Below are positions 7,426 through 12,856 of a DNA stretch of 12,856 nucleotides, in pieces. Within the stretch, counting starts at the first letter, position 1, and each line of letters starts with the position of its first letter. The translations under genes were made by a program, and so were the position numbers. This DNA comes from an uncultured Alphaproteobacteria bacterium (GTDB taxonomy: Bacteria; Pseudomonadota; Alphaproteobacteria; Rhizobiales; Beijerinckiaceae): NCBI GenBank assembly GCA_937903315.1, contig CALCZO010000172.1:1-12856 (forward strand), given 5' to 3'. Under the pieces are notes generated by a model. That model saw only the letters and a program-made list of their open reading frames with translations. It had not been told where the DNA came from and did not search any database.

Positions 7426-8412
7426 TCACCGATAGCGGATGCGCGGATCGATGACCGCCAGCAGGATGTCGGAAATCAGCATGCCGACGACGGACAGGCA
7501 GCACAGCAACAAGATGAACGCGCCGGCGAGATACATGTCCTGCGCCAGCAGCGCCTGCAGCAGCAGCGGCCCGGCGGTGGGCAGCGACAGCACGTAGGAA
7601 ATGATCACCGAGCCCGAGACAAGCTGGGGAAAGGCCCAGCCGATGGTCGAGACGAACGGGTTGAGCGCCAGGCGCACCGGGTATTTGACCAACAGTGCCA
7701 TCTCGGACAGGCCCTTGGCACGGGCCGTGGTGACATAGGGCTTGTGCAGCTCATCAAGCAGGTTGGCGCGCATGATGCGGATCAGGCTCGCGGTCGACGA
7801 CGTACCAAGAATGATCACCGGCACCCACAGATGCTTCAGGAGGTCGACGACCTTGTCCCAGGTCCAGGGAGCCTGCTGGTATTGTTCGGAGAACAGGCCC
7901 GAGGCGTCGTGGCCGAAATGGACCACCGAGACATACATCAGCACAAGGCCAAGCAGAAAATTGGGAATCGACAGCCCGATGAAGCCGATGGCCGAGATGA
8001 CGTAATCACCGAACGAGTATTTGCGCACCGCCGAGTAGATGCCGATCGGAAAGGCAATCGCCCAGGTAAACAGCAAGGTGGCGGCCGCCAGCGCGACCGA
8101 CAGGCCCATCCGCTCCCAGATCAGGTCGGCGACCGGCTGCTGCCATTCGAACGAGATGCCGAAATCGCCGCGCAGCACGCCGGTGATCCAGCGCCAGTAC
8201 TGGACGAGGAACGACTGATCGAGGCCGAAGCGCTCGCGCAGGGCTTCGAGCCGGGCCTGATCGACGACATCGCCCGACTGCGCCAGCGTGGCGGCAAAAG
8301 TGGCGACGTAATCGCCCGGAGGGGCGGAAATCAACGCGAAGGCCACCAGCGAGACCGCGAACAGGAACGGTATCGACCAGATCAGTCGCTTGAGGATGTA
8401 GGCAAACAGCAT
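7426..8412 (-). CDS. ABC importer permease, OppB/DppB type
   Basis: This 328-residue inner-membrane protein is the second half of the pore. It opens with MLFAYILKRLIWSIPFLFAV, the typical first membrane helix, then has the large periplasmic loop with RFGLDQSFLVQYWRWI and LRGDFGISF, both diagnostic of the OppB/DppB family. Five more hydrophobic segments follow. The ATPase-docking loop is KPYVTTARAKGLSE near residue 227, and the chain ends IDPRIRYR, the usual ending of this family. Its length is normal. It is the first permease gene after the binding-protein gene, separated from it by 75 bases that contain a strong hairpin, and it ends four bases before the next permease. A GGGGACGGG stretch upstream of the ATG can serve as ribosome site. 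The transported compound cannot be read from the permease; the gene order points to a sugar acid or acidic oligosaccharide. Confidence 0.93.
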   Translation of the reverse strand: MLFAYILKRLIWSIPFLFAVSLVAFALISAPPGDYVATFAATLAQSGDVVDQARLEALRERFGLDQSFLVQYWRWITGVLRGDFGISFEWQQPVADLIWERMGLSVALAAATLLFTWAIAFPIGIYSAVRKYSFGDYVISAIGFIGLSIPNFLLGLVLMYVSVVHFGHDASGLFSEQYQQAPWTWDKVVDLLKHLWVPVIILGTSSTASLIRIMRANLLDELHKPYVTTARAKGLSEMALLVKYPVRLALNPFVSTIGWAFPQLVSGSVIISYVLSLPTAGPLLLQALLAQDMYLAGAFILLLCCLSVVGMLISDILLAVIDPRIRYR

Positions 8413-8445
8413 TCAGCCCGTCCCCGTTGCTTGATTCCCTGCGAG

Positions 8446-8476
8446 AAAATGGCCGCACCCGGCGAGGGGCGCGGCC
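8446..8476 (-). terminator. Strong hairpin between binding-protein and permease genes (partial terminator / mRNA stabiliser)
   Basis: A 10-bp stem is formed by 8451-8460 (ggccgcaccc) and 8467-8476 (gggcgcggcc), with one G-T pair and a six-base loop. Read on the minus strand it starts 11 bases after the binding-protein stop and is followed by ATTTTC. The T run is short, so leaky termination or protection of the upstream mRNA is more likely than a full stop. Such structures are known after binding-protein genes (for example malE), where they let the binding protein be made in excess over the membrane parts. The function here is inferred. Confidence 0.65.
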
Positions 8477-8487
8477 GGCACAACGGG

Positions 8488-10407
8488 TCAGTTGGCCCAG
8501 TAATACTGCTGAAGCAGCGAGGGGCCCGGAGTCGGCCAGTACCACGAGTTGGTCATGACATCGGGCGCGTTGCGCAGCGCCTTCTTGCGGATGCCGAAAG
8601 TCGGGGCGGATGTGGCCACCCCCATCACCTCGAACTCGGCAGCGGCGATATCGGCAACCTTGGCAATCAACGCCTTGCGCTTGTCCTGATCGGCAGTGGC
8701 GCGGGCCTGATCGTAGAGCTTCATCCGCTCCTTGACCGAGGCCGGCGGCTCATCCCCCTGCTTGCCGCCCGACTTGTACCAGTTGACCCACGGGATACCC
8801 CAGCGGCTGTCGTGATGGACGGGCACGATCTGCTGCGGAATGTCGCCCGGAACCCACGATCCCTGCCCGCCCCAGACGGCGGCGTCATGGTCGTTGGAGT
8901 TCGAGGTCCGCTCGTAGAAGAAGGTCCGCTCGAGCGCGTTGACATCCATGTCGACGCCGAGCTTGGCCCACTGCCGCTTGATCAGCTGCAGCATGTCGAC
9001 CTGTTCGGGCTGGAGCGTCGGGATGACGTCGATCTTGAACTTCAGCGGCTTGCCCTTCCACATCCGCATGCCGTCCGCGCCCTTCTGGTTGAGGCCGACG
9101 GAATCGAGCAGCTGAGCGGCCTTGGCGGCATCATAGTCGAGATACTGGGTCGAGACCTGCTTGTGGAAATTGGGATGGTCGTCCCACGGCCCCTGCTGCC
9201 ACGGCTTGCCCTGGCCGAGCAGCGCGGTCTCGATGATTTCCTTGCGGTCCATGCCGATCGACAGGGCGACGCGGAAATCCTTCTTGTTGAACAGCTCGCG
9301 CAGGTCCGGGTTCTTGTGCGTCAGATTGAGGTTGATCACCATGTTGACGCCGCCCGGCGCGTTGGCGGTCCAGAACTCATAGCCGCCCTTGTCGCGGTTC
9401 TGGGCCAGAACCGGGCGGTTGGCAGGCGAATCGAGATGGCGCAGCTGGAAATCGATCTTGCCGCCGATGGCATCGAGGATCAGGCTTTCAACATCCTGCG
9501 CAATCGGCGAGACGAGCTGGTCGATATAGGGAAGCTGGTTGCCGGCCGTATCGACCTGCCAGAAATAGGGATTGCGGTCGAGCACGACGCGGGTCGCGCC
9601 GCCGGCATAGGGCTCCTTGACGATCCACGGATCGAGCGTCGGCCGGGCCGGATTGCCCCAGCGCGAGGGAATTTCGAGGTCGCCGCATTTCTGCTGGAAC
9701 AGGCCCTTCCAGTCCGGAACCTTGGCTTCCTTGACCAGATCGTCGATCTTGGCGTTGTACTTGGGCAGGAACTGCGAGCAATAGTGCTTGGCATAAAGCA
9801 CCGGGTTCTGACCGAGCGGAGACGCCAGTTCGGCGAGGAAATCGCCGTAGGAATCGGCAAAGGTGAACTTGACCGTCGTCTCGTCGACCTTCTCGACCAC
9901 CACCGGCTTGCCGCCGGCCATGTAGCGCGGACCGAGCGGGGCCAGAGCGCCGGCAATGACGATGTCATTCATGTTGAACAGGACATCATCGGCGGTGAAC
10001 GGCGTACCGTCCGACCATTTCATGCCCTTGCGCAGGCGGAAGGTGAACACCTTGGCGTCCGGGCTGACCTCGAACGACCTGGCGACGTTGGGAATGACCT
10101 TGGTGTAGCCGAGATCCCAGCGCACGAGGCCCTGCGGGCCGACCATGCGCAGGATGTTGTTGTGGTCGGATGAGCCGCGCAGGCCGTAACGGAGCTGACC
10201 GCCGTACTTGCCGACGCTTTTCAGCGGCGTCACCACCTCCGGCTCATCGCCGACGCGGGCGGCGACGGCCGGCAGCTTGCCGTCCTTGGCGAGCGCGGCA
10301 AGCGCCGGGGCCTCGGATTTGACGACCTGAGCCTGCGCGCCGGGGCCCCAGGCCACCAGTGCCAGACCAAGCGCGCCAGCGATTGATCCATGAACCGTTC
10401 TCATCAT
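8488..10407 (-). CDS. Periplasmic solute-binding protein of ABC importer (SBP_bac_5 family)
   Basis: This 639-residue secreted protein catches the substrate in the periplasm and hands it to the permeases. The N-terminus has a signal peptide: short basic start, hydrophobic run IAGALGLALVAW (9-20), and a cleavage site after AQA (24-26). There is no lipobox cysteine, so the mature protein should be soluble. The family 5 marks are GKYGGQLR (66-73) and FTFRLRKGMKWSDG (121-134), followed by PFTADDV. It is longer than typical DppA/OppA (about 535-545), as seen in a rhizobial subgroup of this family. I moved the start to 10407 because GGGAGGA (10415-10421) sits at the right distance from that ATG; an in-frame ATG at 10431 would put eight unlikely residues before the signal peptide and place the ribosome site inside the gene. 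Family members bind peptides, nickel, opines or oligosaccharides. The neighbouring sugar-acid enzymes favour a uronate- or aldonate-containing ligand, but this is inference. Confidence 0.92.
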   Translation of the reverse strand: MMRTVHGSIAGALGLALVAWGPGAQAQVVKSEAPALAALAKDGKLPAVAARVGDEPEVVTPLKSVGKYGGQLRYGLRGSSDHNNILRMVGPQGLVRWDLGYTKVIPNVARSFEVSPDAKVFTFRLRKGMKWSDGTPFTADDVLFNMNDIVIAGALAPLGPRYMAGGKPVVVEKVDETTVKFTFADSYGDFLAELASPLGQNPVLYAKHYCSQFLPKYNAKIDDLVKEAKVPDWKGLFQQKCGDLEIPSRWGNPARPTLDPWIVKEPYAGGATRVVLDRNPYFWQVDTAGNQLPYIDQLVSPIAQDVESLILDAIGGKIDFQLRHLDSPANRPVLAQNRDKGGYEFWTANAPGGVNMVINLNLTHKNPDLRELFNKKDFRVALSIGMDRKEIIETALLGQGKPWQQGPWDDHPNFHKQVSTQYLDYDAAKAAQLLDSVGLNQKGADGMRMWKGKPLKFKIDVIPTLQPEQVDMLQLIKRQWAKLGVDMDVNALERTFFYERTSNSNDHDAAVWGGQGSWVPGDIPQQIVPVHHDSRWGIPWVNWYKSGGKQGDEPPASVKERMKLYDQARATADQDKRKALIAKVADIAAAEFEVMGVATSAPTFGIRKKALRNAPDVMTNSWYWPTPGPSLLQQYYWAN

Positions 10408-10414
10408 CCAGCAT

Positions 10415-10421
10415 TCCTCCC
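10415..10421 (-). promoter_or_regulatory. Ribosome binding site deciding the start of the binding-protein gene
   Basis: Read on the minus strand this is GGGAGGA, near-perfect anti-Shine-Dalgarno pairing, about eight bases before the ATG at 10407 (an ATG pair, 10407 and 10404). It rules against the upstream in-frame ATG at 10431. Confidence 0.8.
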
Positions 10422-10449
10422 GAGGTTGCACTCTTGACCGAGCTTGCTC

Positions 10450-10482
10450 TTGTATCCATCAGATTAGTCAGACATCATACAA
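10450..10482. promoter_or_regulatory. Candidate operator, inverted repeat in the divergent control region
   Basis: The arms TTGTAT (10450-10455) and ATACAA (10477-10482) are perfect inverted copies 21 bases apart. The inner part adds a direct repeat TCAGA (10460-10464 and 10469-10473). The site lies midway between the two divergent start codons and overlaps the predicted leftward promoter and the possible rightward -10. GntR-family regulators of uronate genes (UxuR, ExuR and relatives) bind AT-rich palindromes of this general kind, but the wide spacing is not a match to any site I can name. No regulator gene is in the window. Confidence 0.35.
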
Positions 10483-10489
10483 TTGGCAA
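10461..10489 (-). promoter_or_regulatory. Predicted sigma-70 promoter of the leftward importer operon
   Basis: On the minus strand TTGCCA (10484-10489) is separated by exactly 17 bases from TAATCT (10461-10466). This matches the -35 TTGACA well and the -10 TATAAT in its first, second and last bases. Transcription would start near 10454 and leave a leader of about 45 bases before the binding-protein ATG. The inverted repeat at 10450-10482 covers the spacer, the -10 and the start point, which would suit a repressor. Confidence 0.5.
10478..10483 (+). promoter_or_regulatory. Possible -10 element of the rightward uxuA operon
   Basis: TACAAT matches the -10 consensus at five of six positions and would start transcription near 10490, about 20 bases before the uxuA GTG. 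No good -35 is found 16-18 bases upstream, so the promoter may need an activator or be weak. It overlaps the right arm of the candidate operator. Confidence 0.3.
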
Positions 10490-10508
10490 CGCGAACTTTG
10501 GACGATCA

Positions 10509-11492
10509 GTGAAACTCGCAACGCAGCTTCAGGCAAGGGACGACAGCGACTTCGAGGTGTGGGCCCAGCTTGGCATCACACATCTGTGTCAGGACCCGCC
10601 CGGCAACCCGCATGACTGGACGCTCGACGATCTCGAACGGCTGCGCGACCGCATCGCCGGCTACGGCATGGTGCACGACATGGTGCAGCTGCCGCTGTCG
10701 TCGCGGCCGATCGAGCAGGCGCAGAGCCCGGATATCCTGCTCGCCGGGCCGGACCGCGACCGGCAGATCGATTCGATCTGCGCGCTGATCCGCACGCTCG
10801 CCCGGGCCGGTATTCCGGCGGCCAAATACAATCTCAACCTGATCGGTATCCCGCGTACGCCGCTGGAAGCAGGGCGCGGGGGCGCGCAGGCGGAAGCCTT
10901 CCGCTGGGACCTTGCCGACCAGAACGCGCCGCCCGGCCTTGCCGGGCTGCTCGATCCCGACACCAACTGGGAACGGATCGACTATTTCCTTGCGCGCGTC
11001 GTGCCGGTGGCTGAGGAGTACCGCGTCCGGCTTGCCTGCCATCCGCATGATCCCTACACGCCGCCGGGCTATCGCGGGGTCTCGCGCGTGCTGGGCACCG
11101 TCGAGGGCCTCAAGCGGTTCGTGAGCCTGCACGAAAGCCGGTATCACGGTCTCAATTTCTGCCAGGGCACGGTGGGCGAGATGCTCGACGATCCGGCAAC
11201 CGAAGTGTTCGACGTGATCCGCTGGTTCGGCGAGCGCGGCAAGATCTTCAACGTCCATTTCCGCAACATCGCCGGCGGCAGGCTGTCGTTCCGCGAGACC
11301 TTCCCCGAGGAGGGAACGATGGACATGTGGCAAAGCATGAAGCTGTACCGTGCGGTCGGCTACGAGCACATGATCATGCCCGATCACATGCCGCATATTT
11401 CCGGGCCAAACGAGCGCGGCGTCGCTTTCGCCTTCGGCTACGGCTACATCCGGGCACTGATCCAGGCGGCGGAGGCCGAGAATGGCGGTTGA
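10509..11492 (+). CDS. uxuA: Mannonate dehydratase
   Basis: This enzyme removes water from D-mannonate to give 2-keto-3-deoxy-D-gluconate (KDG), the central step of glucuronate breakdown (EC 4.2.1.8), in the cytoplasm. The 327 residues show the UxuA marks in order: DPPGNPHDW (29-37), AAKYNLNLIGIPRTP (104-118), LACHPHDP (175-182), HGLNFCQGTVGEM (213-225), IFNVHFRNI (246-254) and MPDHMP (290-295). The expected metal ligands (His, Cys218, His250, Asp292) are present. I place the start at the GTG 10509, which gives MKLATQL, the N-terminus I recognise for this family. The reading frame is open further left to an ATG at 10359, but that would run through the divergent promoter and into the signal peptide gene on the other strand. 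Only a weak GGA precedes the GTG. It is the first gene of the rightward operon and overlaps the lactonase by 11 bases. The length is shorter than E. coli UxuA (394) but normal for the shorter form of the family. Confidence 0.93.
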   Translation: MKLATQLQARDDSDFEVWAQLGITHLCQDPPGNPHDWTLDDLERLRDRIAGYGMVHDMVQLPLSSRPIEQAQSPDILLAGPDRDRQIDSICALIRTLARAGIPAAKYNLNLIGIPRTPLEAGRGGAQAEAFRWDLADQNAPPGLAGLLDPDTNWERIDYFLARVVPVAEEYRVRLACHPHDPYTPPGYRGVSRVLGTVEGLKRFVSLHESRYHGLNFCQGTVGEMLDDPATEVFDVIRWFGERGKIFNVHFRNIAGGRLSFRETFPEEGTMDMWQSMKLYRAVGYEHMIMPDHMPHISGPNERGVAFAFGYGYIRALIQAAEAENGG

Positions 11493-12363
11493 GATCGAAA
11501 GCGTTGCCGATATCCGCTGCGATGTCGGCGAGGGCGTGTTCTGGGACGAGGCGAGCGCTGCACTGTGGTTCGTCGATATTCCCGCCGGGCGGCTCTACCG
11601 CCTGAAGGACGGGACGCTCGACCATCGCGATTTCGGCGAACCGATCGGCTGCGCCGCGCTCGATGCCGCCGGCAATCCAGTGGTGGCGCTGAAACACGAC
11701 ATCGCCCGGATTGACTGGGCGACGGGAGCCCGGACACGGATCGCGCGGCCGGAGACCGACCGGCCTGGCAACCGCTTCAACGACGGCGCGGTCGACCGGC
11801 AGGGCCGCTTCTGGGCCGGGACGATGAAAATGGACCAGCCGCCCGAACGGACCGGCACATTCTACCGGCTCGATGCCGACCATCGCGTCAGCGCGTTCTG
11901 GGACGGTACGTTCACCACCAATGGCATGGCGTTCTCGCCCGACGGGCGGACGATGTACCTGTCCGATTCCAACCCGGCGGTGCGCACGATCTGGTCCTGC
12001 GCCTATGACCCCGACACCGGCACGCCGGGCGAGCGGCGCGTGTTCTTCGATACGCGGCAGGTGGCCGGGCGGCCGGACGGGGCGACGGTGGATGCCGACG
12101 GCTGCTACTGGATGGCCGGCGTTTCGGGCTGGCAGATGGTGCGCATCACCCCCGCCGGCGTCATCGACCGGATCATCGCCATGCCATGCGAAAAGCCGAG
12201 CCGGCCGTGGTTCGGCGGCCCGCGGCTCGACACGCTCTATGTCACCTCCATCGGCGTCGGCCTGACCCCCGGCACCGAGGACCGCCAGCCGCAGGCCGGC
12301 GGCCTGTTCGCCATTCACGGGCTGGGGATCACCGGCCTTGCCCAGCCGCGTTTTGCCGGTTGA
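11482..12363 (+). CDS. SMP-30/gluconolactonase family sugar lactonase
   Basis: This 293-residue six-bladed beta-propeller hydrolase is predicted to open the lactone of an aldonic acid so that a dehydratase can act on it. The family's divalent-metal residues are visible: Glu17 in DVGEGVFWD, Asn100 in NRFNDGAVD, Asn147 in FTTNGMAFSPDG, and Asp199 in GRPDGATVDADG, the probable catalytic base. WAGTM (111-115) and MYLSDS (158-163) are further family blocks. There is no signal peptide, so it acts in the cytoplasm. The ATG at 11482 lies inside the end of uxuA (11-base overlap) with GGAGG (11471-11475) six bases before it, so the two genes are co-translated. The substrate (glucono-, galactono-, xylono- or arabinonolactone) cannot be chosen from sequence. 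A lactonase implies that part of the pathway passes through an oxidised sugar, or that the cell meets aldonolactones directly. Confidence 0.88.
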   Translation: MAVEIESVADIRCDVGEGVFWDEASAALWFVDIPAGRLYRLKDGTLDHRDFGEPIGCAALDAAGNPVVALKHDIARIDWATGARTRIARPETDRPGNRFNDGAVDRQGRFWAGTMKMDQPPERTGTFYRLDADHRVSAFWDGTFTTNGMAFSPDGRTMYLSDSNPAVRTIWSCAYDPDTGTPGERRVFFDTRQVAGRPDGATVDADGCYWMAGVSGWQMVRITPAGVIDRIIAMPCEKPSRPWFGGPRLDTLYVTSIGVGLTPGTEDRQPQAGGLFAIHGLGITGLAQPRFAG

Positions 12364-12399
12364 TCCCAGCCTTTCCCCGCGCCTTCGAGGAGTTCCACA

Positions 12400-12856
12400 A
12401 TGAAAACCAGCCCCGTCACCGTTGCCGACCTGAGACGTTCGGTCCTTGCCGTGCCGCCGCTGTGCCGCAACGATGATCTGACCGTTTCGGTGGTCGAGAA
12501 TGCCCGCCTGACCGCGCATCTTCGCGCCGGAGGCGTGACCACCCACATGTGGGGCGGCAACGCCAACATGTACGGCGTCGGCGTCTCCGATTTCCCGGCC
12601 TTCCTCGACATGGCCGAGGCGGTGGCTGAGGGCGACGACTGGTCGATCCCCTCGATCGGCGCCGAATTCGGCAAGGCGATGGATCAGGCGGCGATCCTGT
12701 CGCGCCGCGCCTTCCCGACCGCAATGGTGCTGCCGATGCGCGGCGTGGCCGATCGCACGGGCGTTGCGCGCGGCATCGGCCGGATCGCCGCCGCGATGGG
12801 AAAGCCGCTGATCGTCTACTACAAGGACATCGGCTATCTCGACATGGCGGACCTGA
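12400..12856 (+). CDS. DapA/NAL-superfamily (dihydrodipicolinate synthase-like) aldolase or dehydratase, 3' truncated by window
   Basis: The frame is open from ATG 12400 to the window end (152 residues; family length about 300). GAGGAG (12387-12392) precedes the ATG by eight bases, and the gene follows the lactonase by 36 bases, so it is the third gene of the rightward operon. The start (VADLRRSVLAVPPLCRNDDL), the RLTAHLRAGGVTTHMWGG strand, and KPLIVYYKDIGYL (135-147) follow the DHDPS / KDG-aldolase barrel plan, with a Tyr pair (140-141) where the catalytic Tyr is expected. The usual GTTGE loop, which holds the pyruvate carboxylate, is replaced by GGNANMY (52-58). The Schiff-base Lys lies beyond the window. 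Likely roles are cleavage or dehydration of a 2-keto-3-deoxy sugar acid made by the dehydratases. Ordinary lysine-pathway DapA is unlikely given the loop and the operon. Confidence 0.75.
   Translation, partial: MKTSPVTVADLRRSVLAVPPLCRNDDLTVSVVENARLTAHLRAGGVTTHMWGGNANMYGVGVSDFPAFLDMAEAVAEGDDWSIPSIGAEFGKAMDQAAILSRRAFPTAMVLPMRGVADRTGVARGIGRIAAAMGKPLIVYYKDIGYLDMADL

Noticed and set aside
7402..10173. Very long open frame on the + strand (923 codons) across the permease and binding-protein genes
   Set aside because: It lies antisense to clear family members, its translation is rich in Arg, Gln, Asp and Gly without any domain, and such frames are expected opposite GC-rich genes.
10408..10431. Upstream ATG for the binding protein
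   Set aside because: It would add eight residues before a normal signal peptide and place the GGGAGGA ribosome site within the coding part.
10434..10439. TTGACC as a rightward -35 box
   Set aside because: No acceptable -10 lies 16-18 bases downstream on the + strand.
10359..10508. Upstream ATG for uxuA giving 50 extra residues
   Set aside because: It would cross the divergent promoter region and the start of the opposite gene; the family N-terminus begins at the GTG 10509.

Overview
The window looks like chromosome of a high-GC alphaproteobacterium, probably of the order Rhizobiales (Hyphomicrobiales). The signs are the GroEL with a Gly/Met-rich tail ending GGMGGMDF, the fused SbmA/BacA/YddA-type ABC protein, the GC-rich codon use throughout, and a UxuA with the N-terminus MKLATQL. 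The species cannot be named from the sequence alone.

Layout. Bases 1-738 are the 3' end of groEL, followed by a good intrinsic terminator (774-800). A single-gene ABC transporter (911-2974, membrane domain plus ATPase) follows on the + strand. It runs head-on into the first sugar operon across a short gap that contains a perfect 16-bp tandem duplication (2987-3018).

The rest is one divergent uptake-and-catabolism locus. The leftward operon, read from 10407 down to 3003, is: periplasmic solute-binding protein (SBP_bac_5 class), hairpin, OppB/DppB-type permease, OppC/DppC-type permease, fused double ATPase (DppD-DppF type), enolase-superfamily sugar-acid dehydratase, KdgF-like cupin. From the second permease onward the genes touch or overlap by 1-4 bases. 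The rightward operon, from 10509 to beyond the window end, is: mannonate dehydratase (uxuA), SMP-30/gluconolactonase-like lactonase, and a DapA/KDG-aldolase-superfamily protein cut off by the window edge.

How it fits together (inference). The importer brings in a sugar-acid compound, perhaps an oligosaccharide or a glycoside of a uronic acid. The KdgF-like cupin would open a 4,5-unsaturated uronate, the lactonase would open an aldonolactone, the two dehydratases would convert aldonates to 2-keto-3-deoxy acids (UxuA gives KDG from D-mannonate), and the DapA-like protein would process a 2-keto-3-deoxy acid. The 101-bp divergent region holds a plausible leftward promoter (TTGCCA-17-TAATCT) overlapped by an inverted repeat (TTGTAT...ATACAA). 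This suggests repression of the importer by a regulator that is not encoded in the window. No polysaccharide lyase, glycoside hydrolase, regulator, RNA gene, CRISPR array or transposon was seen. The true substrate and the unusual DapA-like protein are the most open questions.
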